This document shows positions 45,737 through 59,027 of a DNA stretch of 64,000 nt, piece after piece (the first letter of the stretch is position 1; the number at the start of each line of letters is the position of its first letter). The notes under the pieces were generated by a model. The model was given only the letters and a program-made list of their open reading frames with translations, did not search any database and had not been told where the DNA came from. Source of the DNA: Aspergillus flavus (Eukaryota > Ascomycota > Eurotiomycetes > Eurotiales > Aspergillaceae); assembly GCF_009017415.1 (NCBI RefSeq), contig NC_092410.1, forward strand, positions 2,666,001 through 2,730,000, given 5' to 3'. Position numbers and translations under genes: made by a program.

Positions 45737-47326
45737 ATGACGTCTCTTAATCAGTCCGGGGATACCAACTTTACAGTTTTCATACGCCTCCCTTTTCCTC
45801 GGGGCGATTTTGTGGATCCTCCACCTGCAAGTGTTTTCCCGGCTAACCTGCATAAAACAGCTACTGACTGGGCTAGGCTGAGTGGAACGCAGCGAAGGAC
45901 CAGGCGCTCTGGGACCTACTATCGCGGCCCTCTAAAGGTGATGATATAGACTGTATGTATATCTGCGTAAGGCTTTTGTGTCTACTACAAACTAACTGGT
46001 CACAGGGAAAGCATTGTATGTTTCGCCCATCTGAATGAAAACGCTCATGCCTGCTTACTTCTATACGTAGAGCGGAGCGATTCGATGTTACTCTCCAATT
46101 CCTCCTTCAACAAGCAGCATGGCTGTATGATCGGCAATTATCACAGGTCCGCTGGCAGATGCGCAAGGTGGGCACCACTCAGTCGAGTTCTCCGTCCCCT
46201 GCGCCTGGCTCTGTATCCGGAAGCACGGCGCTCGGCGGCCAATCAGCCAAGGGTGGCCCTGGTGCAGGTAAGCAGGTCTTCCGACGCTGCGTGTGTCATC
46301 GGCTCATATTCGTTAGCCCCACGAGTTCAAAGTCGTCTATCCTCACATCAAAAAGATACTCTCCCTCAACGAGGTAAGTCTACCCCCGGGATATGCACAT
46401 TATATGCGTCCGGAAACCATGGAAGCGAACACTTATCTGAGGATCTGTAGGTCCGCCACCACGTCGCACGAGCTCGGCAACTACAGTCAACCAAATCAAA
46501 CCTTCGAGGGAATCACCCCGCACTGAAACCCCCGTGGAGCTCAAAGATCCTCGCTGGGAGAGCTTCAACCGGCGTTCATCAGCAAGCAAGCGGAACCAGG
46601 CTCCAGTTCCATCGGCACCAGCTCACAAATCACCCGCCCTTCAGGAAGAAGACCTAAGTTCAAGCTCGGCCTCAACCTCGTCAGACGAAGATGACGGTCT
46701 AGTCAGTAGACGAGGACTACAATTCCGACGATTCGGCAAATTCTCCACACATCGACCTGGTCTTCGTGACGACGAAGAAGACGACGATGAATCACCCGCG
46801 TTTCTTCCACTTTCCCGGGTCCAACCTGAAGCTACACGAGACCCATCAGGGCAGGATCTCAATGCAACTCTCCGGCTGCAAGGTGAAGATCAAGCGGGAG
46901 CACGACGCCGGACATCAGAGCAGAGTCAAATTCCAAGAGCATCGAATACAACCGAATCATCTACGAGCTCGGTCAGTTCAGGGGCTCCAGTTACAGTGCC
47001 ACGTCGGGGTGTGAATAGTATTCCATCACCGTTGAGTGCATCACGGAGGGGAGAGCTGGCCCATCTCAGTCCCCGGAGGTTGAATAATTCCGGGAGGGAC
47101 ACGAGTGATGGTACACCGAGTATGGGAAGCAGCTATAGTGATCTTGATGGTGAGTCTCTGCTTTCTCTCTCACCTCGTAGCCCCTCTTTGGCTAACATCG
47201 ACATCGGTAGACGCAAGTGTCACGCAATCGGCTCTTGAGGAGGCTCTTTTGAGTAATATGCAACATGGTGGTATGGCGAGTCGCATGAGTACAATCAGCC
47301 AGGCATTACGAAGTCGATATTTGTGA
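45737..47326 (+). CDS. atg29: Autophagy protein Atg29
   Basis: Seven exons: 45737-45826, 45877-45952, 46006-46015, 46071-46267, 46317-46373, 46451-47149 and 47211-47326. They total 1245 bases, 414 residues. The Atg29 N-terminal domain is unmistakable once spliced: FTVFIRLPFPRGDFVDPPP, EWNAAKDQALWDLLSRPSKG, DIDWKALAERFDVTLQFLL and QQAAWLYDRQLSQVRWQMRK. The tail is Ser/Pro/Arg-rich and disordered, with an acidic Ser patch (LSSSSASTSSDEDDG), and ends ALEEALLSNMQHGGMASRMS. Atg29 works with Atg17 and Atg31 to scaffold the pre-autophagosomal structure. Two oddities: the first intron begins with GC (GCAAGT) rather than GT, and the third exon is only 10 bases, GGAAAGCATT, between two ordinary introns. 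Both are needed to keep the conserved domain in frame. The borders of the 57-base fifth exon are less certain. Confidence 0.92.
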
Positions 47327-48772
47327 GGGTTGGTTTGTTACTCAGTCTAAAATCTTTGGTTTCGAGAAACCACCCGGGGTGTACAAACGCCGGAAAGCGC
47401 CTTGTTTACAACACCCTTCGGCTACCAATCAAGAGTCGATAACCCCTAAGCCTGAATACCACTGTGATGCAGGGTTGCTTTAATCTGTTAAGATATGAGA
47501 CGCACATGGCTGCTGTATCAAACAACTTACTGTTCCCAATACGCAAAGCGGACAGTAACGTGTATAATTGATCACTTCTACAAAATCACGCAAATCATAC
47601 GCTGTACCATCTCATTAGGGCTCGTCAGCTTTCTATCAATATCTTGGGCATGAGCGGCCATTGCAGGTTTCGTATAGTTAAGAGCTTCGAAGTAATGCCC
47701 GTATAGCTCCTTATATCAACCCGCGATGCTATGGAACGGAAAGCCTGGTGGTGGGTAAGTTGCGGTATTTCCTATGTAGTGTCAACTTCCTTGTTCTCCA
47801 AGGAAATGTTGAGATTTGCCCAGCAGCGACTGCGACCATGACCTTTTTGTATAGAAGTAGTGCCTTGGCGACTAGTCCCGCTCAGAAGAGAACTTTAACA
47901 GCTAAGTGGACGCTCAGAGGTTATAGGACGAAGGGTGTAGCGGCGTAGGCCCTGAAAGTATGCGATCTCCTATATACTCATATATATTTTTTTTTTTCCA
48001 AAGTACAACGCTCTCTACTCTAGGGTAGTATTACCTTCAAAGGCACGCATATCAAGATCATGCAATACACAACAGTTCTCAATGTTTTATCATATTCTTG
48101 ATTCCTAGGCTAACGGAGATAACGATCCTTTCCTGGACCTCAACAGTTTCTTTGTTTTAAGGCTCAACGTTTGTTGATGTTCAGCCAATTACTCCAACCT
48201 GAGGCATTCACAGATCAGATAAGGTTAGATCCCGCCCACGTGATCGCCCGTTGGACCGGAGCGACATGATTGGAGGATCAGCTGTCATCTGCGTCATTTG
48301 TTGCGGGCGGTGAGCGAAGGTTCCCCTCTCAATTGCCCCTCGGCATCTTTTTGGCGGGCGTGATGGAGACAACGTTGTAGAAATCAGCATCACATCAAAC
48401 CGTACCTTCTCGATCCAATCCCCTGCTGTAAACTTCGTGGCCTTTGGTACGATCCGAAAGGACATTGCCGCCGTGGTGGAATTGAGGCCTCTTCGGTATC
48501 ACGTCAGACCGAGCCACCGACAATTTACGGAGGACTAATTCCGGAGTACAAATAACATACCAGATAAGGTCCGTCTGCCTCTTTCATGACTCAATTGTTT
48601 CTTTCTTTGTAAAGCTGCATATTATCCCTCACAGCCGAGAATTACACGTCATATTTTTCCATTCACCGGAAAACTGCTATTGTTCAACAAGTGACTCCAT
48701 TCTGATATCGCCTTTAGCATCGATATACTCGAAAATAAGGCCCGGTAACCCCGGTCTTGATTGCCTTGCAAC
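47327..48772. other. 1.4 kb intergenic region
   Basis: It lies between atg29 and the phosphopantothenate-cysteine ligase gene on the same strand. No coding region. A CCACGTGAT E-box-like site sits near 48238, about 530 bases before the next ATG. A T-run at 47988-47998 may belong to transcription termination. Confidence 0.5.
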
Positions 48773-50051
48773 ATGGCTTCTGCTCCCACACACGAAATGA
48801 CCCCTGCCGAAGCAGAGTCAGTCTACTTCAACAATTATCCTCCGCCAAAGGCTCTTCCAAAACACGAGGCCCTCGCTCGAGCTTTCATCAACTACCATGT
48901 CGAGGACAACAGACGTCTCGTTCTCGTCACGTCGGGAGGTACAACGGTCCCTCTGGAGAACCAGACCGTTCGCTTGTAAGCAGCCTACTTGACCCGGGGA
49001 GAGTGTGTCTCTGATGATCTTTTGCCTTCCCAGCATCGACAACTTCTCCGCCGGAACAAGAGGTGCCACGAGTGCCGAGTACTTCCTCGAAGCGGGATAC
49101 GCCGTGATTTTCCTGCATCGTCAATTCAGTTTACTGCCATATTCTCGCCATTACAGTCATTCGACCAATTGCTTCTTAGACTTCATGGACGAAGCGCCCC
49201 CAGCCAGTAATGCCGAATCTGATCACGGACGTATCGTCGTCCACAGTGAATACCAGGACCAGATGCGAGATGTGTTGAGGAAATATCGGTATGCGAAGAA
49301 ACATAACCGTTTGCTCCTGCTCCCGTTCACCACCGTATCTGAATATCTGTTCGAATTGCGATCGCTGGCCACATTGATGAAACCCCTGGGCCCCAATGCC
49401 CTCTTCTACCTCGCCGCGGCGGTTAGCGACTTCTTTATCCCGAGTGATCGGATGTCAGAGCATAAGATCCAGTCCTCTGAGTTGCCTCAAAACCTGAACA
49501 ACGAAGAAGCCATTGACCCCTCGGACATTTACACGGGCGGAATCCCTCAGGAGACAAAGCCGCCCACCCACAGCAAGAAGCTGATCATTGACCTGGACCC
49601 TGTGCCGAAATTTTTGCATCAGCTGGTGGATGGGTGGGCACCCGATGGAAGTATGGTAGTCTCATTCAAGCTCGAGACCGATCCCAATTTGCTTGTGTAC
49701 AAAGCACGGACGGCACTCCAACGGTACGCGCACCATCTGGTAATTGGCAACCTGCTGTCGACGCGGAAGTGGGAGGTGGTGTTTGTCACCCCTGAATCCC
49801 CTTATGAGCGCTGGATTCGGGTTCCAAAGTCTAAGCGCAGTAAGAGTATTTCTGGAGCAGAAGAGCAGGTGGGACTGGCCGAGGCAAAGACAGCGGGGGG
49901 CTCAGCGGCCCCGAAGAACGGGGAAACCGGTGGGGACTATCAACAGGGGCAAGACAGTAGCCACGAGGGCATGGAGATTGAGGCGTTGATCATCCCTGAG
50001 CTGGTCAAGCTGCACTCGAACATGATCGCGAAGCATGGTGCCCAGGCTTAG
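48773..50051 (+). CDS. CAB2: Phosphopantothenate-cysteine ligase
   Basis: Two exons, 48773-48975 and 49034-50051, give 406 residues. The enzyme joins 4'-phosphopantothenate and cysteine, the second step of CoA synthesis, in the cytosol. Eukaryotic PPCS motifs are all present: VTSGGTTVPLE (residues 52-62), then RFIDNFSAGTRGATSAEYFL across the intron, the nucleotide-binding core FYLAAAVSDFFIP, the SSELPQNL region that contacts the substrate, and the late FKLETDPNLL. A family-typical insert (LLLLPFTTVSEYLFEL) precedes the core. A fungal-style low-complexity insert (GGSAAPKNGETGGDYQQGQD) lies near the end before IEALIIPELVKLH. The ATG at 48773 gives a normal N-terminus. The next enzyme-related gene is pantothenate kinase (step one) about 9 kb to the right. 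Confidence 0.93.
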
Positions 50052-50930
50052 TTTGATGTCGTTGGTTATTGAGTAATGTATCATGTTCCTCATGTACAGT
50101 ATGCACTGTACCTGCTCGGTTAATTAATCTGCTCCGTATTAGACTGATATATTGATTTTATTTACCAATTTGTTATTTTGATTATTTAAACTACGAATAA
50201 AATTAATTAATTTTGTGGATAACGTCTTTCAGATTGAGATTGGCGCCATTGGGCGGCGATCAGGGACGATGATTACCAGGTTGGGAGACATATTGGGTGG
50301 ATAAAATACCAGCCATACCGTTTCATTACCCTGTCCGTGACTTCTGTTCTTTCTCTCCACCAAGAGAACTGAGTAGGCATCGGGTCTCTTCCTTCCATTT
50401 AGAAACCATGTTTGATATCACAACCAATTGCTCTTCCCGAAGGCTCCGAGACAGGTAAGACTCAATCTGGTGGTGGGTTACAGCTTAATGGAGCTGTTTC
50501 AGTTTGACTGTCAGCAGGAGTGTCTCATTCTTGAGCTGCGCCCATACGCGTCATTGAGGTTAAGATCCTAGTGGGTCGATCATCCCTCCGTTGCTCTTGA
50601 CTCTGCCGCTTAACGAACGTGCAGTCGACCTACCTGCTCGTCCCTTGTCGATCTTCGGGACTTGAGGGGGATTTTTTTCTCTTCCTGTTCGTTTGTTTTC
50701 TTCTCCTTTTCTTCCTATTCTGTTGTGGCTTTACATTCCTTATCGGCACCCCAAATCCTCATCGCAATCAACCAGCCGAGGCAAAGGGAACAACGAAAAA
50801 TGGTGGATTGCTCCCCATCGAACTGGAGGAACGGTTATAATCTTGCTCTTTTGGTGTCATTTCTCCAGGTGCTCTGTGTGGAGGCTGTTCCCAGCTTCCG
50901 ACGAGCGTTCCTCTCCCCTCGCTAGCTAAG
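50052..50930. other. Intergenic region upstream of the GT31-like gene
   Basis: About 880 bases. AT-rich at the left end, probably the terminator region of the ligase gene. A long pyrimidine-rich tract (about 50660-50730) precedes the next ATG, as at many fungal transcription starts. Frames in this leader have no support as genes. Confidence 0.5.
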
Positions 50931-52272
50931 ATGTTTCCTCGTCGATTCCGTCGCATCGCTGTCATCACCTCTGTCCTCTGTCTCTTCCTCCTCTACCACT
51001 TCTCCGGTCTCCGATCGAGCTTCCACGCTACCACCAGTCACGGCCGCCGTCGGTTCGAATGCCCACCCCTCCCGGGCATGGAAGACGTTCTGGTTGTGTT
51101 GAAAACAGGTGTCACCGAGGCATTGGACAAGGTCCCGGTGCACTTCCAGACCACCCTGCGCTGTGTCCCGAATTATGTGATATTTTCCGACTTCGAGGAG
51201 GAGATCAACGGTATTAAGGTACACGATGCCTTCCGGAACATGGATCCCGACGTGAAAGGGACCGTCCCCGACTTCAGCATCTATAACCGCCTCGTACAAC
51301 TGGGTCGAGCGGGCCTGGAAACTGGTGATTTCGCCGACGAGGCCAACTCTGCCATCGGCAAGCCAAACAACCCCGGTTGGAAACTAGATAAATGGAAGTT
51401 CCTGCCGATGGTCCAGGAAACGCTCCGCTACAAGGGTGACGCAAAATGGTACGTCTTCATGGAAGCGGACACGTATTACTCATGGGGGACGTTGCTCGAG
51501 TGGCTCTCGCACTTTGATGCGTCCAAGCCGTGGTACCTCGGCACCGAGACTCAGATCGCCGATGTCATTTTCGCCCACGGCGGCTCGGGCTTCGCCATCT
51601 CGAATCCGGCCATGCAGCGAGTCGCGAAGGAGTATACGGAGCGCAACGTTGAGCTGAACGAGTACACGGATGCTCACTGGGCCGGAGACTGCGTCTTGGG
51701 CAAAGTGCTGGCCGACGTCGGCGTGCCATTGCATTTTTCCTGGCCGATCCTGCAGAACACCAACATCGGTGAATTAGATGAGTTCACGACCGCCTTCTAC
51801 CGTCGACCCTGGTGTTTCCCCGCCGTCGCATTCCACCATTTGAGTGCACGCGACGTCCAAGATCTGTCCAACTTTGAACAACGCCGATGGCGCGAGGTAA
51901 GCTTCCTGTCACCCTTCAATTTGAGTGTCAGCTAACCCATCCGTAAAACAGAAACAAACCACCCTTCTCCTCCACGGCGAGGTCTTCAAAGAACTCATCT
52001 ACCCAAATCTCTCTTCATACCGCGACAACTGGGACAACCTCTCCGACGAAGAACACTCGGAAATCACCACCTTCGACGACTGTCAAACCCTCTGTAAGGA
52101 TAAATCCGACTGCGCACAGTTCTCCTTCCGCTCCGGATCCTGTTTCACCGGGAGGACACCCAAACTGGGCACGGCTAGCTCGGGGGCCCGGTCCGGATGG
52201 GCTATGAAGAAGATCGAGGAGATGATGCACGAGGCGCCGGTTTGTTCAAGCGTGGAGTGGGGTGCTGCTTGA
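50931..52272 (+). CDS. Golgi-type glycosyltransferase (GT31-like) with C-terminal PAN/apple-like segment
   Basis: Two exons, 50931-51896 and 51952-52272, phase 0, give 428 residues. A short basic start and one hydrophobic helix (IAVITSVLCLFLLYHFSGL, about residues 9-27) mark a type II Golgi membrane protein. The catalytic part has VHFQTTLRCVPNYVIFSD, KWYVFMEADTYYSW (with EAD at the place of the metal-binding DxD), the FAHGGSGFAISN segment and HWAGDCVLGKVLADVGV, as in fungal GT31/fringe-like transferases. After the intron, a Cys-rich stretch (FDDCQTLCKDKSDCAQFSF) resembles a PAN/apple domain, a common add-on in this fungal group. The likely role is adding a sugar to glycoproteins or wall glycans; donor and acceptor are unknown. 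It is convergent with a chitin-deacetylase-like gene. Confidence 0.88.
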
Positions 52273-52716
52273 TTGTTCTTTATTTTGCTTTTACTTGTTT
52301 CTGTTTCTTCCTTGCACGCATTGGCGGTGATGCTTTGGCAGTTCGCAGGTCGAACGTGATGGGCTGGAGTTATACTCTACTAGAGCTCGAGGTCGATTGT
52401 CAGAATGAGATCCAGCTACTTTATGCTGATCTCCTGGTTGGATGTATACTATAGACTACCATTCTCGCTGTGCTCATTTTCTTCTGATGTGTTTCTATGG
52501 GCGGTGTTGGGTCTTGCATGGTAGGAGTTGTCGATGTTTTCATTCAATACATCAATTCTAGCGAATCTCGACTACCCCAATAAGAGCAACCAGTTAAACG
52601 ATGAATCTTAACACAGAAGCTTTATAAAATCAGTAAGCTGGACTAATTCAGCCACGGAAAGTAAGAATACCCAATTCAACAATCCCACAGACGCACAAAA
52701 GCCCAACTTAGTCTTT
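52273..52716. other. Intergenic region between convergent glycosyltransferase and deacetylase genes
   Basis: About 440 bases between two facing stops, holding only probable 3' untranslated sequence. Confidence 0.5.
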
Positions 52717-54239
52717 CTACAAAAGCTCAGGAGCCCCGGGGTCCTCCAGGCACTGATCAACACGCATAATCTTCAGTCCCTTGCCTTTGACAAACCGAAT
52801 AATCTCTCGAAAATACCCCACGGTCGAATTGCTCAGATAATGGAGCACAGCCAAATTCCCGCCACGCTCGACATCGCGGTAGAACGCCTTCAGCTGGCGC
52901 TCGGGCGTGTCGGAGTCTGCCCACATCCAGTCTTCGATGTCGACACTCCAGTTGATGATTTGTGGGTTCTTGATACGTTTTGCTAGGACTTCACGCGTGC
53001 GGGAGCCGATTGTACCGTATGGGGGGCGGAAGTAGCTGGCTATTTCTTCATTAGTTTGTTGGTTTCACGGGAGTATGGTTAGGTAGCATGGGGGTGGATG
53101 GGGATTTGAGGGTAGTTGTTCCGAAATCTGGATAGACAGGCATAGGGCATGTATACATACACTCTACCCCAAGCAAAGACTTAAATGTAGCGATGTTGCG
53201 GAAAATATCGTCATCTATAGCCTTCGTCGACTCCATTCCTTCCATCCTACATTCGTCACTCATTAGCACTATCATATCTTCCAACATACACTCACTCACT
53301 CCCTACTCCCAACACCATAAACGACTAGGGGAAGGTTGAGAGGAGAACTCACTTAGAATGCCCATCCGAATGCAACGCAATCTGATGTCCACCCTCCACC
53401 ATCTTCTTGTAAAAATCGGCAAAACCCGTCTTATTGTCCCTAAGTGGCGCCCCCACAACAAAAAAAGTAACTAGGACACCCTCACTCTCTAATATCTCCC
53501 TGACCTCGTCCGCAAGACTGGGTATGCCATCATCGATCCCGAAAGCAAACGAACCGGGTCTCGTGCACCGGAGTCTCAGCTCCCCGGTCGGCTGTTTCTT
53601 TGGAACCTTGACACCGCGTGGTAGGGTTGGGATCAACTCGACCTTGTGCACTTTTATTGGGCGCGTGTACGGTGGATAGAAATTTCCAAGGGAAATGGAG
53701 AGGACGCGGGAGTGGTCGATGGTGAAGTGGGAGAGGGGGATGTAGAGGTCTTTTTTCTTTTGCTTCTTTGGTCTCCAGTGGTGCCAGTGGGGCTTAGCAG
53801 TGTAGCGGGATGCCTCGACGCTGTCACTGGTTTCGGGATAAGGGCTTAGCGATGGGTTACAGGAGGGGTTGTTTTGGTGCATGGAGATGCTGAAGGTTGG
53901 TGGGCCTGAGTAGACGATATGCAGGATCCAGGTTGTGTAGGGGGTTAGGTCGAAGCATGTTGTTGAGGAGAGTTGGCTGTGGTAGGTTTGGTCGGCATCT
54001 GAGGCGTTCAGCTCGATGTAGTTCCCTCCCTGGGTGACATAGAGGTCTTCGAGGGCGCCGTGCCAAGACCCGAGGTTGTTTCTGTCGGGGTGGGCGAAGG
54101 TGTCGACGATTATGGGGGTGTTGTTGGTCGTGGGTGGGAGAAAGGTCACTTGGAGGGGTGTTCGGTGGGTGGTTTCTGTGGTTGTGGTAAGAGTGGCCCA
54201 GAAGAGAGCGAGGATGGTGTAGAGATAGAGAGTATGCAT
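52717..54239 (-). CDS. Secreted polysaccharide (chitin) deacetylase-like protein with N-terminal beta domain
   Basis: Three exons (high to low): 53353-54239, 53163-53246 and 52717-53035, 1290 bases, 429 residues. A signal peptide (MHTLYLYTILALFWATL) is followed by about 200 residues rich in Thr, Pro and aromatic residues that look like a beta-sandwich or sugar-binding domain (TTCFDLTPYTTWILHIVY). The NodB deacetylase domain follows: FAFGIDDG (metal Asp), HSDGHSK (the HSxxH zinc site, split by the first intron), FRPPYG, the SVDIEDW motif and LAVLHYLS. It should remove acetyl groups from chitin or a related wall polymer outside the cell or at the wall. The exact acceptor of the second intron is my best fit, since it must restore the frame before YFRPPYG. 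The long N-terminal part makes it larger than plain chitin deacetylases. Confidence 0.87.
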
Positions 54240-54901
54240 AGTTGCTATTATGAAGCGGGTGGATACTGTATGGTATAAAGTCAAGGAGTGGACTGTGATA
54301 ACTTCACATTTGTATATGATAGTGGATGGTGGATCTGGGGCATGAATGTCAGCTTGCTCGAACTTTTGAAGGCACAAGACGGTGGTATGAATACTCACCT
54401 TACACGGAAAGAACGACTGATACACAGACACACCTCAATGCGGCTACGACTGCTCTCACTCGAATCGAAGATTAATACTTATTAATCTCTAGGTCTAGCC
54501 ATACAGGAAAACAAAGCCACCATCCTTCGCTGCTCGAATTTTCCCAACCTGTCCAGTAGTTGGTTAAGAAGCCCTAAATCCATATCCTCTAAGTTCCAAA
54601 GTAAGAGGAGAACAACTTCCGGTTACCATTTACCAGGCTTCCAGGGAATGATCGAGGCTCAGAAGGCTGGCTCGCTGTTGTCTCCCGCATATGGAGCTGA
54701 AACCGCAGAACATTGGAAGCCGCAGTAACCTGCACTGCATAAAACATTTCATGGCGTGAACAAGCGGAAGTTACCCCAGCCAACACATTGCCAGTGTTAC
54801 CCGGTACAGCCGAACCATCAAGCAGCAGCCTTGTAGTCACTCAGCCAAACCAGTGGTGAGAGATGGACAACCGCGGACTGCCGGAGAGCCTTAAAACTCA
54901 A
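54240..54901. other. Intergenic region between two leftward genes
   Basis: About 660 bases. Its left side should hold the promoter of the deacetylase gene. An 83-codon frame at 54589-54840 has no recognisable content. Confidence 0.5.
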
Positions 54902-57098
<2,197 letters not shown>

Positions 57099-59027
57099 GA
57101 TGTTTGAATAGACACAGAATACGCGTGAAGAGAATATGCGGTTGGCTGGTACAGTTCAGATACACGATGCTGAGCTCTGGGAGAATCAAGGGGAGACAGA
57201 ATTAAAGTGCTTCACACATTTGAAGAAAAGGTTAGAGGGGAGACAGCTTTTGATTGAATCAAAGAAAGAGGTGCAGGGAGTGGGTAACAGGATGAAGGGA
57301 ACAGTAGAAGAAAGCTGGAAGAGGAAGAGGAGGATGAAGATGGAGGGGAGGAAGAAGAGGAAGAGAGTGCGGGGTTGCAAAGATAACAAACAGAAGAGTG
57401 AATATAACAAGAGGTTGCTCAGACGAGAAACACACTTAACATGAGCTGTTTGGTTGGGACTACTGTTTGGTACACACCCAATAGGAGGGTCTCAGGGGAG
57501 CAGTGAATATTAGGATACAGTGGACTTTGGTTGGGGGGTGCGGCAAGGAACAGAATCAGAGTGGGTGAGTGAGTGAATGAGATCTTGCTCTCATAATAGA
57601 ACTTTAGGTGACAACGGGGTTGTCCCAATTGGGATGTCATCAGTCAAGTCACTGGGTCTGGATCATCCCCTCCTAGAGATATCAAAGTATCCTTCCATCT
57701 TTTTATTCTGCTGGGAGAGACTCCCCATAAATTTGGTGCAAGAGGAGATATTCAGAGTTTAAAAGAGGTAATACTAAGAGGTACAGCAACTCAAACAGTG
57801 AAGATTGAGTAAATAGCTTTTTTCTACTATGGGTAGGTTTGATATACATAGAAAAGAAGACTTGTGTCATTGTTTGAAGCCTATGTAAGTATATGGTACG
57901 AAGTGCGACAATGGGATGCATTTTACTCATCTACCTTTTAGATTTTTTCTTATCACCCAATTTTGTGTTACCACTGGAACCCTTTAGAGTGATGTGACCG
58001 TCCTCGTTAGACATGTCCACAGATCCAGTCTATACTTCAGGACGTCTCCTTGACGCCGTCTTGCAGGAAGCCTATAAACTATTCCCCTAAATTCCTAATA
58101 CAGACCATGGTCAAGCAACAGCTCGTGTCGGATCGTAGCTGGAGGTAATTAAGGACAAAAGTCGTAGGTGACATACGCAGCATCCACCGAACGTCTGGCT
58201 ACCTTCCGGGTCAAACGCATACATAGATACAACAAAAGTATTCTACATCGTGTAGAAAATGACACGGCGATTTAGTTTAGGTCTAAATCAGAATATCAAT
58301 ATAAACCCATGGCTCTCTTAGTTTTGCGGAGAAAGGTGGGGATGTCACTACTGTTCTTTGGGTGTTTGATCGTAGTACATAAATATCACGATGTGGTATA
58401 TATCCCGCAGCCTGCTTATAGATTTGCACTCTACGATTTTAACGAGACCCTCCCTCTAAGGGGAGAAAACCAAAAAAAAAAAAAAAAAAAAAAAAAATTG
58501 AATAGTCAAATGAATATGAAAAAGTAAAAATTATTGTAAGCTTATATCAGCTATTTCTCATGCATATAAATAGAAAACAACTCTAAATGTTGTATCACTA
58601 ACCGCTACTGTGTGTGTTATGTTGACGACGGATTTGGGTGGCGTGCCTGATGAGAAACGATGAATGCCTCAGGATGATGATCAAGAATGGACGACGTCAT
58701 CAGGATGACTCTGGACCGTGAGATAAGCCCCATTCATTTACTAGTAAATCAACCACCTGAATATTTCTAAGATCGCTATAGCGCATGTACTCCGTGCATA
58801 CTCCGGGTAAAGTTGAAAGCTTCGATCTTGGTTCCACTTCCGATCTCAACGGAAAGCGGGCAGAAGGAGATATACGCCGTAGGGAACAGCACGGCAATCC
58901 CATTACTCCGAGATGTCACCCTGAACCACCGCGGTTCACTCATTCCTCGGTTCTGGATGTGACCTTCAAGTTGCTTATTTCTTGCCGGCTCGCCCTTCTC
59001 TCCATCATTTCTTATCATTGATACACC
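57099..59027. other. 1.9 kb divergent region between helicase and pantothenate kinase
   Basis: The helicase leader lies at the left: 57220-57370 is strongly purine-rich on the plus strand, so pyrimidine-rich in the direction of helicase transcription. A run of 26 A lies at 58472-58497. Small open frames occur but none has support. The right end should hold the kinase promoter. Confidence 0.5.
58472..58497. repeat. Run of 26 adenines
   Basis: An unbroken A homopolymer, the longest in the window. No clear retroposed gene or repeat ends on it, and no flanking direct repeats are obvious, so a simple homopolymer is the cautious reading. Its exact length may be affected by sequencing. Confidence 0.75.
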
